Below, one piece after another: positions 25,050 to 33,995 of a stretch of DNA of 64,000 nt. Source of the stretch: DATBLE01 sp036555585 (GTDB taxonomy: Bacteria > Actinomycetota > Thermoleophilia > Gaiellales > Gaiellaceae); assembly GCA_036555585.1 (NCBI GenBank), contig DATBLE010000024.1, positions 70,624 to 134,623 on the forward strand. Direction: 5' to 3'. The notes under the pieces are model-generated. The model worked only from the letters and a program-made list of their open reading frames with translations, did not search any database and was not told where the DNA came from. Position 1 is the stretch's first letter, and each line of letters starts with the position of its first letter. Made by a program: the position numbers and the translations under genes.

Positions 25050-26282
25050 ATGGACCGGGCGCAGAGCACGGAGCGGATCGCACGCGACATCGAGACGCTC
25101 TCCGGCCCCGACTACACGCTCACGCACGAGGCGATCCGGCGGTACGCCTACACCGACGTCTACCGCAACACGCTTGCGTACTTCACCGGCGAGCTGGAGG
25201 CGCTGGGCTTCACGGTCGAGCAGGACCCGGTCGGAACCCTCTACGCCCGCAACCGCCCGAAGGGCGAGCCGGTGTTCGGGCTCGGCTCCCACTGCGACTC
25301 CAACCGGAACGGGGGCCGCTACGACGGGACGATGGGCGTCGTCACCGCGCTCGAGGTCTGCCGCCTGAACGAGGAGCTCAGCCTCGACCTGCCCCTGCAG
25401 CTGATCTCGTTCCTCGAGGAGGAGGGGTCCGGGTTCGGCCAGATGCTGCTCGGCAGCCGGATCACGGCGCAGCGGGTCGATGAGGAGGACCTCCGGGAGC
25501 GGTTCCGCGCGATCGACGACGGGCGCAGCTTCTGGGAGCACGCGGCCGAGGCCGGCTACGAGCCCGACAGGTGGCGCGAGTGCGCCCGCGTCCTCGACGA
25601 CCTCACCGGCTGGATCGAGATGCACATCGAGCAGGCGCGCGTCCTCCAGGACACCGGCAACCGGATCGGCCTGGTCACCGCGATCGCCGGCTACGTCCAC
25701 GCCGACGTGCTCGTCCACGGCCGCGGCGACCACGCGGGTGCGACGCCGATGGACCTCCGCCTCGACCCCACCCTCCCGCTCGCGGAGACGATCGTCGAGC
25801 TCGAGCGTCTTGCGACGACCGCCGGGCAGGGGACCGTCGGAACCGTCGGCGAGATCGAGGTCGATCCGGGGCTGATCAACGCCGTCGCCGCCGAGGTGCG
25901 CTTCTCGCTCGACATCCGCGGGCCCGTCGACGACGCCTACCGCGGCGTCGCGAAGGAGATCGCCGCCTACGCCGAGAAAGCCGCGGAGCGGCGGGGGATG
26001 AGCGCCGACTATCGCGAGCGGCAGACGCTACCGGCGACGCCGATGGACGAGCGGATCGTCGCGGCGCTCGAGGAGGCGGCGAGCGCAACCGGCGAGCCGT
26101 TCGTCCGCATGCACTCGGGAGCGGCGCACGACACGATGTGCGTCGCCGACCGGGTGCCGACCGCGATGGTCTTCGTCCCGTGCAAGGACGGGATCAGCCA
26201 CCACCCGGACGAGGACGCCGACCCGGCCGACGCGGCGTTGGCGGCCGAGATCATCCTGAACGCCGTTCGGGCGCTCGGCTAG
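25050..26282 (+). CDS. M20-family hydantoinase/carbamoylase-type amidase (second copy)
   Basis: Zinc amidohydrolase of 410 residues, start ATG 25050 (MDRAQSTERIARDIE). Metal motifs in order: GSHCDSNRNGGRYDGTMG, FLEEEGSGFG, IEMHIEQARVL and ISHHPDEDAD. The lid motif DHAGATPMDLRLDPTLP fits N-carbamoyl-L-amino-acid hydrolases and allantoate amidohydrolases. It differs clearly from the 11329-12570 copy, so the two probably handle different carbamoyl substrates. Its end overlaps the convergent PNPOx-like gene by 4 bases. Confidence 0.9.
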   Translation: MDRAQSTERIARDIETLSGPDYTLTHEAIRRYAYTDVYRNTLAYFTGELEALGFTVEQDPVGTLYARNRPKGEPVFGLGSHCDSNRNGGRYDGTMGVVTALEVCRLNEELSLDLPLQLISFLEEEGSGFGQMLLGSRITAQRVDEEDLRERFRAIDDGRSFWEHAAEAGYEPDRWRECARVLDDLTGWIEMHIEQARVLQDTGNRIGLVTAIAGYVHADVLVHGRGDHAGATPMDLRLDPTLPLAETIVELERLATTAGQGTVGTVGEIEVDPGLINAVAAEVRFSLDIRGPVDDAYRGVAKEIAAYAEKAAERRGMSADYRERQTLPATPMDERIVAALEEAASATGEPFVRMHSGAAHDTMCVADRVPTAMVFVPCKDGISHHPDEDADPADAALAAEIILNAVRALG

Positions 26283-26770
26283 CCGGAGGCGCCGTCGGCC
26301 GCGCGGACCAGCTCCTCGACGGCGCTCGGGATCCTCGTCTCGAAGTCGAGGATCTTGGCCCACGTCGGCGTGATCTCGATCCGCGCCATCTGCCTGTACA
26401 GGCGGCGCACCCCGGCCTCCCACTGCGCGAACTCCGTTCCGGTGGTGCGCCTGCCGATCTCCAGGAACTCGTCGGGAATCCCCTCGACGAGCTCGACCGC
26501 CGCAGTGCCGCGTACGAGCAGGACGTTCGGAGGGAAGGCCTCGGTGTCGATCGTCACGGCGACGCGGGGATCCTCGCGAAGGGCCGGCACCTTGGCCGCA
26601 TTGGTCGCCGTGCAGACGACGAAGGTCGCACCGTTCCAGAAATAGCCGATCGGAATCACACGCGGCGCGCCGTCGCGCCCGGTGTAGGCGAGACGCATCA
26701 GGTTCTTCGCCTCGTACAGGCGCGACGCGACAGGGTCGGAGAGCACCGCGCGGAGGTCGGCTGCGTTCAT
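26279..26770 (-). CDS. Pyridoxamine 5'-phosphate oxidase-like flavin/F420-binding protein
   Basis: 163 residues of the split-barrel fold (LMRLAYTGRDGAPRVIPIGYFWNGATFVVCTATNAAKVPALREDPRVAVTID). Such proteins bind FMN, F420 or heme and act as reductases or chaperones for small molecules. The gene is monocistronic and convergent with the M20 amidase. Confidence 0.85.
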   Translation of the reverse strand: MNAADLRAVLSDPVASRLYEAKNLMRLAYTGRDGAPRVIPIGYFWNGATFVVCTATNAAKVPALREDPRVAVTIDTEAFPPNVLLVRGTAAVELVEGIPDEFLEIGRRTTGTEFAQWEAGVRRLYRQMARIEITPTWAKILDFETRIPSAVEELVRAADGASG

Positions 26771-26780
26771 GGCCGCCGGG

Positions 26781-28718
26781 CTACCCGCCCGGCTTCACGG
26801 GCAAACGGGCTTGCTCGCGCGCGTAGGCGATCAAGCCCCCGGCGAGCAGGATCGCCCGCTCGCGGGCGCTCAGCTCGAGACCGAGCCGCACCTCGCCGTG
26901 CGGCGTCGAGGCCGCGACCTCGCGCTCGCCCGAACGGACGGCCGCGGCCAGGCCCTCGATCCGCCACTCGTCTCCCTCCTCGATGCGCGGCTCGCCCTCG
27001 AGCACGAGCGGCGGGATCGCCTGCGCGATCAGGTTCGTGCGGTGGATGCGGGCGAAGCTCCTCGCGACGATCGCCCGGACGCCGAGATGCAGCGCCGCGA
27101 AGGCCGCCTGCTCGCGCGACGAGCCCTGGCCGTAGTTGTGGCCGCCGACGACGATCCCGCCGCCCCAGGCCTCGGCCCGCGCCGGGAACTCCGGGTCGAA
27201 GCGCTTGAACATGTGCCGAGCGCAGGCGGGGATGTTCGACCAGATCGCCACGCCGAGCACGCCGTCCGGCGCCATGTCGCCGGTGGAGACGTCGTCGGGG
27301 ACGACGATCAGCACGCGCCCGGCGACCTGCTCGGGCACGAGCGAAGGCGCGGGCGGCGGCACGATGTTCCTCCCCTTCACCAGCTCGACTCCGCGCCCGT
27401 CGACCGGCGGGTGGACGATCTGCCGGTCGTCGAGCGCCGGATCTCCCGGTGGCGGCTCGAGCGCCGGTAGCTCGCCCAGCTCCCGCGGGTCGGAGATCTC
27501 GCCGCGCAGCGCCGTCGCCGCCGCGGTCGCCGGCGAGCAGAGGTAGACCTGGTCGCCGGGCGTGCCGCTGCGGCCGGGGAAGTTGCGGTTGAAGGTCCGC
27601 ACCGAGACCGCGCCCGAGGCCGGAGCCTGGCCCATGCCGATGCAGGGGCCGCACGCGGGCTCGAGCATGCGCGCGCCCGCGCCCACCAGGTCCGAGTAGA
27701 CGCCGGCCCGCACGATCGTGTCGAGGATCTGCCGGGAGCCGGGCGTCACGGTGAGGTCGAGGTCCGGATGCACCGTGCGCCCCCGAAGGACGGCGGCGAC
27801 GACCGCGAGGTCCTCGAACGACGAGTTGACCGAGCTGCCCACGCACACCTGCCTCGTCGCCGTGCCGGCCGCCTCGCGCACGGGCACGACGTTGCCCGGC
27901 GACGACGGCAGCGCGATCAGCGGCTCGAGCTCACCGAGGTCGATCGTCTCCTGCTCCTCGTACTCGGCGCCGGGATCGGCGGCGAGCTCGACGAACTCGT
28001 CCTCCCGTCCCTGGCCCGCCAGCCACTCCCGGGTCCGCTCGTCGCTGGGGAAGATCCCCGTCGTCGCGCCCGTTTCCATGACCATGTTGCAGATGGTTCC
28101 GCGGTCGGTGGCGCTCAGCGTCGCCACCCCGTCGCCGTGGAACTCGAAGATCCGGCCGCGGCCGCCGCGCACGCCGCGCCGCCGGAGCAGCTCCAGCACC
28201 ACGTCCTTCGACTGCACCCATGCCCCCAGCCGGCCGCGCAGCTCCACCCCGACCACGACCGGCCGCTCGACCACATACGGACGTCCGCCCATCGCCACGG
28301 CGACCTCGGTTGCCCCGGCGCCGATCGCGAGCATGCCCAGCGCGCCCGCCATGGTCGTGTGGCTGTCCGCGCCGACGAGCACCCACCCCGGGCGCGCGAA
28401 CCGCTCCAGGTGCAGGTAGTGCGAGATCCCGTTCCCCGGGCGTGAGTAGAGCGCCCCGTAGCGCGCGGCCCAGCTGCGCAGGTACGCGTGGTCCTCGGGG
28501 TTCTTGTCGTCGAACTGGAGCGTGTTGTGGTCGACGTAGGAGACGGTCGTGACCGCGACCCGGTCGAGGCCGAGCTGCTCGAACTGGAGGCAGGCCATCG
28601 TGCCGGTCGCGTCCTCCAGCAGGATCTGGTCGACGCGCAGCTCGAGCTCCTCCTCGTCCGCGCCGCCGACCAGGTGCTCGGAGATGATCTTCTCCGTGAG
28701 CGTCCTCGCCCCGGCCAT
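26781..28718 (-). CDS. Aconitate hydratase, single-chain type of about 645 residues
   Basis: Fe-S isomerase converting citrate and isocitrate (or a homologous tricarboxylate). It carries DQILLEDATGTMACLQFEQLG, the VGADSHTTMAGALGMLAIGAGATEVA block and the cluster cysteines in QVCVGSS and LEPACGPCIGMG. The swivelling C-terminal domain with the GGHNYGQGSSREQAA active-site loop follows. The length fits the short Aquifex-type aconitase and not the ~900-residue AcnA. ATG 28718 is leaderless (TAGGCT six bases upstream). Confidence 0.92.
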   Translation of the reverse strand: MAGARTLTEKIISEHLVGGADEEELELRVDQILLEDATGTMACLQFEQLGLDRVAVTTVSYVDHNTLQFDDKNPEDHAYLRSWAARYGALYSRPGNGISHYLHLERFARPGWVLVGADSHTTMAGALGMLAIGAGATEVAVAMGGRPYVVERPVVVGVELRGRLGAWVQSKDVVLELLRRRGVRGGRGRIFEFHGDGVATLSATDRGTICNMVMETGATTGIFPSDERTREWLAGQGREDEFVELAADPGAEYEEQETIDLGELEPLIALPSSPGNVVPVREAAGTATRQVCVGSSVNSSFEDLAVVAAVLRGRTVHPDLDLTVTPGSRQILDTIVRAGVYSDLVGAGARMLEPACGPCIGMGQAPASGAVSVRTFNRNFPGRSGTPGDQVYLCSPATAAATALRGEISDPRELGELPALEPPPGDPALDDRQIVHPPVDGRGVELVKGRNIVPPPAPSLVPEQVAGRVLIVVPDDVSTGDMAPDGVLGVAIWSNIPACARHMFKRFDPEFPARAEAWGGGIVVGGHNYGQGSSREQAAFAALHLGVRAIVARSFARIHRTNLIAQAIPPLVLEGEPRIEEGDEWRIEGLAAAVRSGEREVAASTPHGEVRLGLELSARERAILLAGGLIAYAREQARLPVKPGG

Positions 28719-28724
28719 GCACGG

Positions 28725-28730
28725 AGCCTA
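28725..28730 (-). promoter_or_regulatory. -10 element of the aconitase promoter
   Basis: Minus-strand TAGGCT ends six bases before ATG 28718. The divergent DMT gene starts at 28735, so the two promoters share under 20 bases. Confidence 0.5.
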
Positions 28731-28734
28731 ATCC

Positions 28735-29607
28735 GTGGGCGCCGTCCTCTTCGCGGGGCTCGCGGGAGCCCTGTTCGGCGTCTTCGCGGTCGTCATCCGC
28801 CAGGGCCTGCAGCGCGGCGGCGACCCGGAGCTCGGAGCGGTGGTCGTCACCGGGATCGGAACCGTGATCTCGGCCCTGCTCGCGATCCGCTCGATCGCGG
28901 CGGGCGAGGTGCACGTCGGCGACCTCTGGCCGTTCCTGCTGATCGGCGGGCTCGTGCCCGGCGTGACGCAGATCCTGTTCATCGTCGCGATCCGCGACAT
29001 CGGCCCGTCGCGCGTCGCGATCCTGATCGGGACGGCGCCGCTGATGTCGGTCGGGATCGCGCTCCTGTTCCTGGACGAGCCGTTCCAGCCGTTGCTCGTG
29101 CTCGGCACCGTGCTCGTGGTGGCCGGCGGAGCCGCGCTTGCCCGCGAACGGGCGCGACCCGAGCACTTCCGGGCGTTCGGCATCGTCCTCGCCCTCACCT
29201 GCGCCGCGCTGTTCGCCGTCCGCGACAACGTCGCCCGCTGGGCGGCCCGCGACACGCATCCGCCGGCGCTGGCCGCGTCGACCGCAGCGCTCGCCGGCTC
29301 GTTCCTCGTCGTGCTCGCCTGGGTACTGATCCGGCGCCGCGCGTCCTTCCACCATCACCTCCGTGCGGCGCTGCCGGCCTTCGCGCTCGCCGGCGTCACG
29401 CTCGGCTTCGCCTACTCCAGCCTCCTGGAGGCGTTCGACCGCGGCCGCGTGTCGATCGTCGCGCCGCTGAACGCGACGCAGTCGCTGTGGGCGGTGTTCT
29501 TCGCCGCGCTGATGATCGGGCGCCACACGGAGCGGATCGGCCCGCGTCTCGTCGGAGCCGGCGTCCTGGTGGTAGCCGGCAGCGCGATCATCGGGATCGT
29601 GCGCTGA
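28735..29607 (+). CDS. DMT-superfamily (EamA) permease
   Basis: 290 residues with about ten hydrophobic helices in two EamA repeats (VLFAGLAGALFGVFAVVIRQG and FRAFGIVLALTCAALFAVRDNVAR). A conserved repeat end reads PLNATQSLWAVFFAALMIGRHTERIGPRLVGAGVLVVAG. Probably exports amino acids or metabolites. GTG 28735 start. The end overlaps the convergent dehydrogenase gene by 20 bases. Confidence 0.87.
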   Translation: MGAVLFAGLAGALFGVFAVVIRQGLQRGGDPELGAVVVTGIGTVISALLAIRSIAAGEVHVGDLWPFLLIGGLVPGVTQILFIVAIRDIGPSRVAILIGTAPLMSVGIALLFLDEPFQPLLVLGTVLVVAGGAALARERARPEHFRAFGIVLALTCAALFAVRDNVARWAARDTHPPALAASTAALAGSFLVVLAWVLIRRRASFHHHLRAALPAFALAGVTLGFAYSSLLEAFDRGRVSIVAPLNATQSLWAVFFAALMIGRHTERIGPRLVGAGVLVVAGSAIIGIVR

Positions 29608-30649
29608 GTTCGGCGGCGCGGGCCGCGATCGCCTCGCCGACCTCGCGCGTCGAGGCGTCGCCGCCGACGTCGCGTGTCCGCGGGCCGTCGCGGCAGACGT
29701 CCTCGAGCGCGGCCATCAGCGTCCGCGACGCCTCCTGCTCGCCGAGGTGCTCGAGCAGCAGCGTCGCGCTCCAGATCGCTCCCGCCGGGTTCGCGATCCC
29801 CTGCCCTGCGATGTCCGGCGCCGAGCCGTGCACCGGCTCGAACAGGCCGGGTCGGTCCGTGCCCGGTGCGACGTTCGCGCTCGCCGCCATGCCCATGCCG
29901 CCCTGGATCGCGGCCGCCAGGTCGGTGAGGATGTCGCCGAACAGGTTCGACGCGACCACCACGTCGAGGCTCGCGGGGTCGCGCACCATCCGCGCCGCGA
30001 GGGCGTCGACCAGGACGCGTTCGTAGCGGACGCCGGGAAACGCGCCGGCGACCTCCTCCGCGACCTCGTCCCAGAGCACGTATCCGTAGCGCGACGCGTT
30101 CGACTTGGTCGCGCTGGTGACCACGCCGCGCCGACCTTCGGCCAGCTCGAACGCGTGGCGGAGGATCCGCTCGACCCCGGTTCGGGTGAAGACGCTCGTC
30201 TCGATGCCGACCTCGGACGGGAGCCCCTGGTGCGCCCGGCCCCCGATGCCGGAGTACTCGCCCTCGGTGTTCTCGCGCAGGAAGAGCATGTCGACGTCCG
30301 CCGGGCCGCGGCCGGCGAGCGGGCCGGGGATGCCCTCCAGCAGCCGCACCGGGCGCAGGTTCGCCCACAGGTCGAGCCGCTGGCGGAGCTCGAGGATCAG
30401 TCCCCAGAGCGAGACGTGATCGGGGACGGACGGGTCGCCGACCGCCCCCATCAGCACCGCGGCGTGGCCGTCGAGCGCCTCGCGCCAGTCCTCCGGCATC
30501 ATCCGGCCGTGCTCGTGCCAGTGCGCGGAGCCCCAGGGAAGCTCGATCCACTCGATCCCGGCGCCGAGCGCGTCGACCGCCCGCCGCGCCTCTGCGATCA
30601 CCTCCGGCCCGACCCCGTCGCCGGGGAGGAGCGCGATCCGCTTCGTCAC
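29588..30649 (-). CDS. Isocitrate/isopropylmalate/tartrate dehydrogenase family (TtuC/DmlA-like)
   Basis: 353-residue NAD-dependent beta-decarboxylating dehydrogenase. It has LLPGDGVGPEVIAEA at the N-terminus, the substrate loop LRENTEGEYSGIGGR characteristic of tartrate/D-malate enzymes, SNLFGDILTDLAA and the NAD-binding EPVHGSAPDIAGQGIANPAGAI. GTG 30649 overlaps the stop of the isochorismatase gene (GTGA). Last gene of the amidase-dihydropyrimidinase operon. It probably oxidises a hydroxy-dicarboxylate from the degraded ring. Confidence 0.88.
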   Translation of the reverse strand: MTKRIALLPGDGVGPEVIAEARRAVDALGAGIEWIELPWGSAHWHEHGRMMPEDWREALDGHAAVLMGAVGDPSVPDHVSLWGLILELRQRLDLWANLRPVRLLEGIPGPLAGRGPADVDMLFLRENTEGEYSGIGGRAHQGLPSEVGIETSVFTRTGVERILRHAFELAEGRRGVVTSATKSNASRYGYVLWDEVAEEVAGAFPGVRYERVLVDALAARMVRDPASLDVVVASNLFGDILTDLAAAIQGGMGMAASANVAPGTDRPGLFEPVHGSAPDIAGQGIANPAGAIWSATLLLEHLGEQEASRTLMAALEDVCRDGPRTRDVGGDASTREVGEAIAARAAELSARSR

Positions 30650-31299
30650 ACGCCGGCGCCGACCGCCGCCGGCACGCTCTCGACGTACTCGAGCACCTCG
30701 TCGAGCGGGACGACGTCCGCGTACTTCGCCTGGATGTCGAACAGGTTCGCCTCGTGCGGGGCCTGCGCCCGGTCGCCGACGCACTCGCGGGGGACGAGCG
30801 TCGGGTAGCCGTACTGGAGCAGGTCGATCGCGGTCGCGCGGATGCAGCCGCTCGTGGTCGCGCCGCAGAGGATCACCGAGTCGATCCCCTGCGAGACCAG
30901 GATCGCCGGCAGGTTCGTCCCGAAGAACGCGGACGCGCCCTTCTTGAGCACGATCGTCTCGTCCTCGCGCGGCTCCAGCCGGGGGTCGATCTCGACCCAG
31001 CGTCCCCCGACCTGGAGATCGCCGAGCGAGGGCACCTTCTGCAGCCAGAGGCCTCCGTCCTTCAGGCTCGGCTCGTAGCCGATCGTGGTGAAGATCACCG
31101 GCAGTCCCTTCGCGCGGGCGGCGTCGAGCAGCCGCCTCGTCGCCTCGACCTCGGCGGTCATGTCGGCGCCGAGGGTGCACTCCGGGTCGGTGAACCCGCA
31201 GCTGAAGTCGACGACGAGCACGGCGGGGCGCGACCCGAGCGTCACCCGCTGCCCGAGCCGCGCCGCCGCGTAGACCTGCTTGGCCTGCTCGTCGCTCAC
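30646..31299 (-). CDS. Isochorismatase-family cysteine hydrolase, N-carbamoylsarcosine-amidase-like
   Basis: 217 residues. The Asp-Lys-Cys triad is visible: D in AVLVVDFSCGFTDPECTLG, K in IVLKKGASAFFGTNLPAIL and C in ILCGATTSGCIRATAIDLLQYGY. The SGCIRATA motif is that of N-carbamoylsarcosine amidohydrolase, which releases ammonia and CO2 from a carbamoyl amino acid. Its place right after dihydropyrimidinase (GTGA overlap with the 31296 stop) supports hydrolysis of the N-carbamoyl product made by that enzyme. Confidence 0.88.
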   Translation of the reverse strand: MSDEQAKQVYAAARLGQRVTLGSRPAVLVVDFSCGFTDPECTLGADMTAEVEATRRLLDAARAKGLPVIFTTIGYEPSLKDGGLWLQKVPSLGDLQVGGRWVEIDPRLEPREDETIVLKKGASAFFGTNLPAILVSQGIDSVILCGATTSGCIRATAIDLLQYGYPTLVPRECVGDRAQAPHEANLFDIQAKYADVVPLDEVLEYVESVPAAVGAGV

Positions 31300-32711
31300 G
31301 CGGGAACCCTCTCCGCCGAGCCGAGCTGCTCGCCGACGCGCGCGCGCTTGACGAACTGGCCCGCGCCGGGCTCGGCGACGAGCTCGTCGTTCTCGACGAT
31401 CGTCTGGCCGCGGACGAGCACGGCCTGCGGCGCGCCGGTCACCTTCGTGCCCTCGAACAGGCTGTAGTTCACGTTCGAGTGGTGGTCCTTCGCCGAGATG
31501 GTCAGCGACTTCTCGGGATCCCAGACGACCAGGTCGGCGTCGCTGCCGACGGCGATCGTGCCCTTCCGCGGGTAGAGGCCGAACCGCTTGGCCACGTTCG
31601 TCGAGGTCAGCTCGACGAAGCGGTTCATCGAGATCCGCCCCGTTCGGACGCCGAACTCGTGCAGCATGTGCAGCCGGTTCTCGATCCCCGGGCCGCCGTT
31701 CGGGACGACCTGGAAGTCGCGGCCGTTGATCCCCTTCTGCTCGGGCCAGTTGAACGGGCAGTGGTCGGTGGAGACGACCGAGAGAACGTCGTTCTGGAGC
31801 GCCTTCCACAGGTGCTCCTGGTGCTCCTTCGGCCGCGGAGGAGGCGTGTAGATGTACTTCGCGCCCTCCCAGTCCGGCTTCTCCAGCGCGGTTTCGTCCA
31901 CGAACAGGTACTGGGTGCAGGTCTCGCCCCAGACGTCCCAGCCCTTCTCGCGGGCGAGCTGGATCGGCTCGACCGACGGCTGGCAGGAGACGTGGACGAC
32001 GTAGAGGGCGGCGTTCGCGACGCGGGCGAGCTGGATCGCGCGGTTGGTCGCCTCCGCCTCGGTCTCCATCGGCCGCGTGCGCGCGTGCCAGATCGGGTCG
32101 CCCTTGCCCTCGGCCACCGCCTCCTTGACGATCACGTCGATCGCGTCGCCGTTCTCGGCGTGCACCATCACCAGCCCGCCGGTCTCGTTCGCGACCTGCA
32201 TGGTCTTGAAGAGCGTCTCGTCGTCGACCATGACGGCGCCCTTGTAGGCCATGAACAGCTTGTAGGAGGTGATCCCCTCGTCGGGCAGCTTGGCGAGCGC
32301 CTCGAGGCCGCCGCCGCCCTCGAGGTCGGTGACGCCGATGTGGAAGCCGACGTCGATCACCGGCTTGCAGCGCTCGATCTTCTCGAAGTAGTTCTCCAGC
32401 GCCTGCGGGAACGGCGTGCCCGGCGCCTGCATGCAGAAGTCGACCAGCGAGGTCGTGCCGCCGAATGCGGCCGCCGTGGTGCCCGACGTGAAGTCGTCGC
32501 ACGTCGTCGTCCCGCCGAAGAACATCTCGATGTGCGTGTGCGGGTCGATCGCCCCCGGGATCACGTACTTCCCGGCTGCGTCGATCACCTTGTCGGCATC
32601 GACGTCGAGCGACTGGCCGATCGTGGTCACGGTGCCGTTCTCGGCGTAGATGTCGCCGACGTAGTCGTCGGACGCGGTCACGATGCGCCCGCCCTTGATC
32701 AGCACGGACAT
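31296..32711 (-). CDS. hydA: Dihydropyrimidinase / D-hydantoinase
   Basis: 471-residue cyclic amidohydrolase that opens dihydrouracil or hydantoin rings. It shows the binuclear metal site in IDPHTHIEMFFGGTTTCDDF, the carbamylated-lysine motif SYKLFMAYKGAV, histidines in MVHAENGD and VHVSCQ, and the metal aspartate in VSTDHCPFNWPEQKG. ATG 32711 has a GGGAGGAAG ribosome-binding site. A perfect TTGTATACAA palindrome lies 33 bases upstream inside the end of the amidase gene. Confidence 0.94.
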   Translation of the reverse strand: MSVLIKGGRIVTASDDYVGDIYAENGTVTTIGQSLDVDADKVIDAAGKYVIPGAIDPHTHIEMFFGGTTTCDDFTSGTTAAAFGGTTSLVDFCMQAPGTPFPQALENYFEKIERCKPVIDVGFHIGVTDLEGGGGLEALAKLPDEGITSYKLFMAYKGAVMVDDETLFKTMQVANETGGLVMVHAENGDAIDVIVKEAVAEGKGDPIWHARTRPMETEAEATNRAIQLARVANAALYVVHVSCQPSVEPIQLAREKGWDVWGETCTQYLFVDETALEKPDWEGAKYIYTPPPRPKEHQEHLWKALQNDVLSVVSTDHCPFNWPEQKGINGRDFQVVPNGGPGIENRLHMLHEFGVRTGRISMNRFVELTSTNVAKRFGLYPRKGTIAVGSDADLVVWDPEKSLTISAKDHHSNVNYSLFEGTKVTGAPQAVLVRGQTIVENDELVAEPGAGQFVKRARVGEQLGSAERVPA

Positions 32712-32726
32712 GCGGTCTTCCTCCCT

Positions 32727-33995
32727 CTACTCGGCGGTGTCGGTTGTATACAAGACTTCTCCGGAAGCGGCGTCAACCGGCCTCCGCTCGTGCCAGTCGG
32801 TCGCCTGCTGGAAGGCCTGGGCGGCGGCGAGCGTGAGCCCGTCCTCGCCCGAGCGGCCCGTCAGCGCCAGGCCGACGGGCAGGCCGCCGACGAGGCCGCA
32901 CGGCACGACGGTGACCGGGAGCCCGAGCAGCGCGGCCGGCGAGTTGTACGGCATGATCAGCAGGCGGTAGTCGCCCGGGATCGCGTCCAGGCGCGGCGCG
33001 ACGATCGGCATCGCCGGCGCGACGAGCAGGTCGACGCCGGCGAGCCCGCGCTCCCATTCCGTGCGGACCCACCGTCGGGCCCGCAGGCCCGTGAGGTGCG
33101 ACCGCGCCGGCAGCAGCAGCCCGGCCAGCAGGCGCGCCCGGACGTCGGGGCCGTAGTCGGCGAGGCGGGTGCGCAACCACCCGAGGTGGGCAGCTGCCGC
33201 CTCGGGAAGCATGACGAGCTGCGTGATCGTCGCGATCTCGTCGAGCAGCGGCAGCTCGACGAGGACGTGCTCTCCGGGCAGCGCGCGGGCCGCTTCCTCG
33301 CAGGCGGCCGCGACCGCCGGGTCGGCCTGCTCGAACAGGCTGGTGACGAACCCGATCCGCCGCACGGCGCCCCCCGCGAGCGACCGCCCGGCCATGATCT
33401 CCAGGGCGCGCCGGCACTCCTCGGCGGTGCGTGCGAGCGGCCCGACGGCGTCGAGCGTCCACGCCACCGGCACGACGCCGCCGACGGGGACGAGACCCGC
33501 GGTGGGGCGGTGGCCCGTGACTCCGCAGAACGCGGCCGGAATCCGGATCGAGCCGGCGGTGTCGGTGCCGAGCGCGACGTCGACGAGCCCGGCCGCGACG
33601 GCTGCGGCGCTGCCGCCGCTCGAGCCTCCCGTCGTGCGCTCCGGATCCCACGGGTTGCGGGCCGGCCCGAAGTGAGGGCTGTTCGTGAGCGCGCCGAACG
33701 CGAACTCGTGCGTGTTGAGCTTGCCGACGATCGCCGCGCCGGCCGCCCGGAGCCGGGCCACGCACTCGGCGTCGCGCTCGGGCACGCGATCGAGGACCTT
33801 CGACGCGGCCGTGGTCGGCATGCCCGCCACGTCGATCACGTCCTTGACGCCGACGCGCCAGTTAACCGTGCCAGGCACGGTTAAGGCGGCTTCGCCGATT
33901 TCCCCTACGTGCAGGGTCTTTACGGTGCCAGGCACCGTTAAGACGTCCGCCTCCTCCTGGCGGTGGAGGAAGGCGTTGTAGGGGTCCAGCGTCAC
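32727..33995 (-). CDS. Amidase-signature family hydrolase, AtzE/GatA-like
   Basis: 422 residues with the Ser-Ser-Lys triad of the amidase-signature family: K in GVKDVIDVAG, S in TTGGSSGGSAAAVAAGLVD and S in GTDTAGSIRIPAAFCG. GTG 33995 overlaps the stop of a tiny upstream frame (33992-34156), which looks like its small subunit. Residues about 17-47 are abnormal: two copies of LTVPGTV encoded by palindromes P4 and P5 replace the usual linker before the catalytic lysine. Probably hydrolyses a ureide or carboxyamide intermediate. Confidence 0.9.
   Translation of the reverse strand: MTLDPYNAFLHRQEEADVLTVPGTVKTLHVGEIGEAALTVPGTVNWRVGVKDVIDVAGMPTTAASKVLDRVPERDAECVARLRAAGAAIVGKLNTHEFAFGALTNSPHFGPARNPWDPERTTGGSSGGSAAAVAAGLVDVALGTDTAGSIRIPAAFCGVTGHRPTAGLVPVGGVVPVAWTLDAVGPLARTAEECRRALEIMAGRSLAGGAVRRIGFVTSLFEQADPAVAAACEEAARALPGEHVLVELPLLDEIATITQLVMLPEAAAAHLGWLRTRLADYGPDVRARLLAGLLLPARSHLTGLRARRWVRTEWERGLAGVDLLVAPAMPIVAPRLDAIPGDYRLLIMPYNSPAALLGLPVTVVPCGLVGGLPVGLALTGRSGEDGLTLAAAQAFQQATDWHERRPVDAASGEVLYTTDTAE
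32744..32753. promoter_or_regulatory. TTGTATACAA operator upstream of dihydropyrimidinase
   Basis: A perfect 10-bp palindrome embedded in the last codons of the amidase gene (Leu-Tyr-Thr-Thr). The same sequence with one change occurs upstream of the deacetylase/CobW pair (53425) and of the second ABC importer (59263). It is a candidate operator for the GntR/FadR-type regulator at 41102-41788 or a paralogue. Confidence 0.6.
33862..33884. repeat. Palindromic element P4 (GTGCCAGGCAC core), in-frame in the amidase gene
   Basis: Perfect 11-bp arms TTAACCGTGCC (33862-33872) and 33874-33884 flank a single A. Read on the coding strand it gives Leu-Thr-Val-Pro-Gly-Thr-Val. It keeps the amidase frame open. 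Confidence 0.88.
33920..33941. repeat. Palindromic element P5 (GTGCCAGGCAC core), in-frame in the amidase gene
   Basis: ACGGTGCC (33922-33929) and its complement (33931-33938) flank a single A, with imperfect extension to TTAA. It shares the core with P4, 35 bases away, and again encodes Leu-Thr-Val-Pro-Gly-Thr-Val. Confidence 0.85.
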
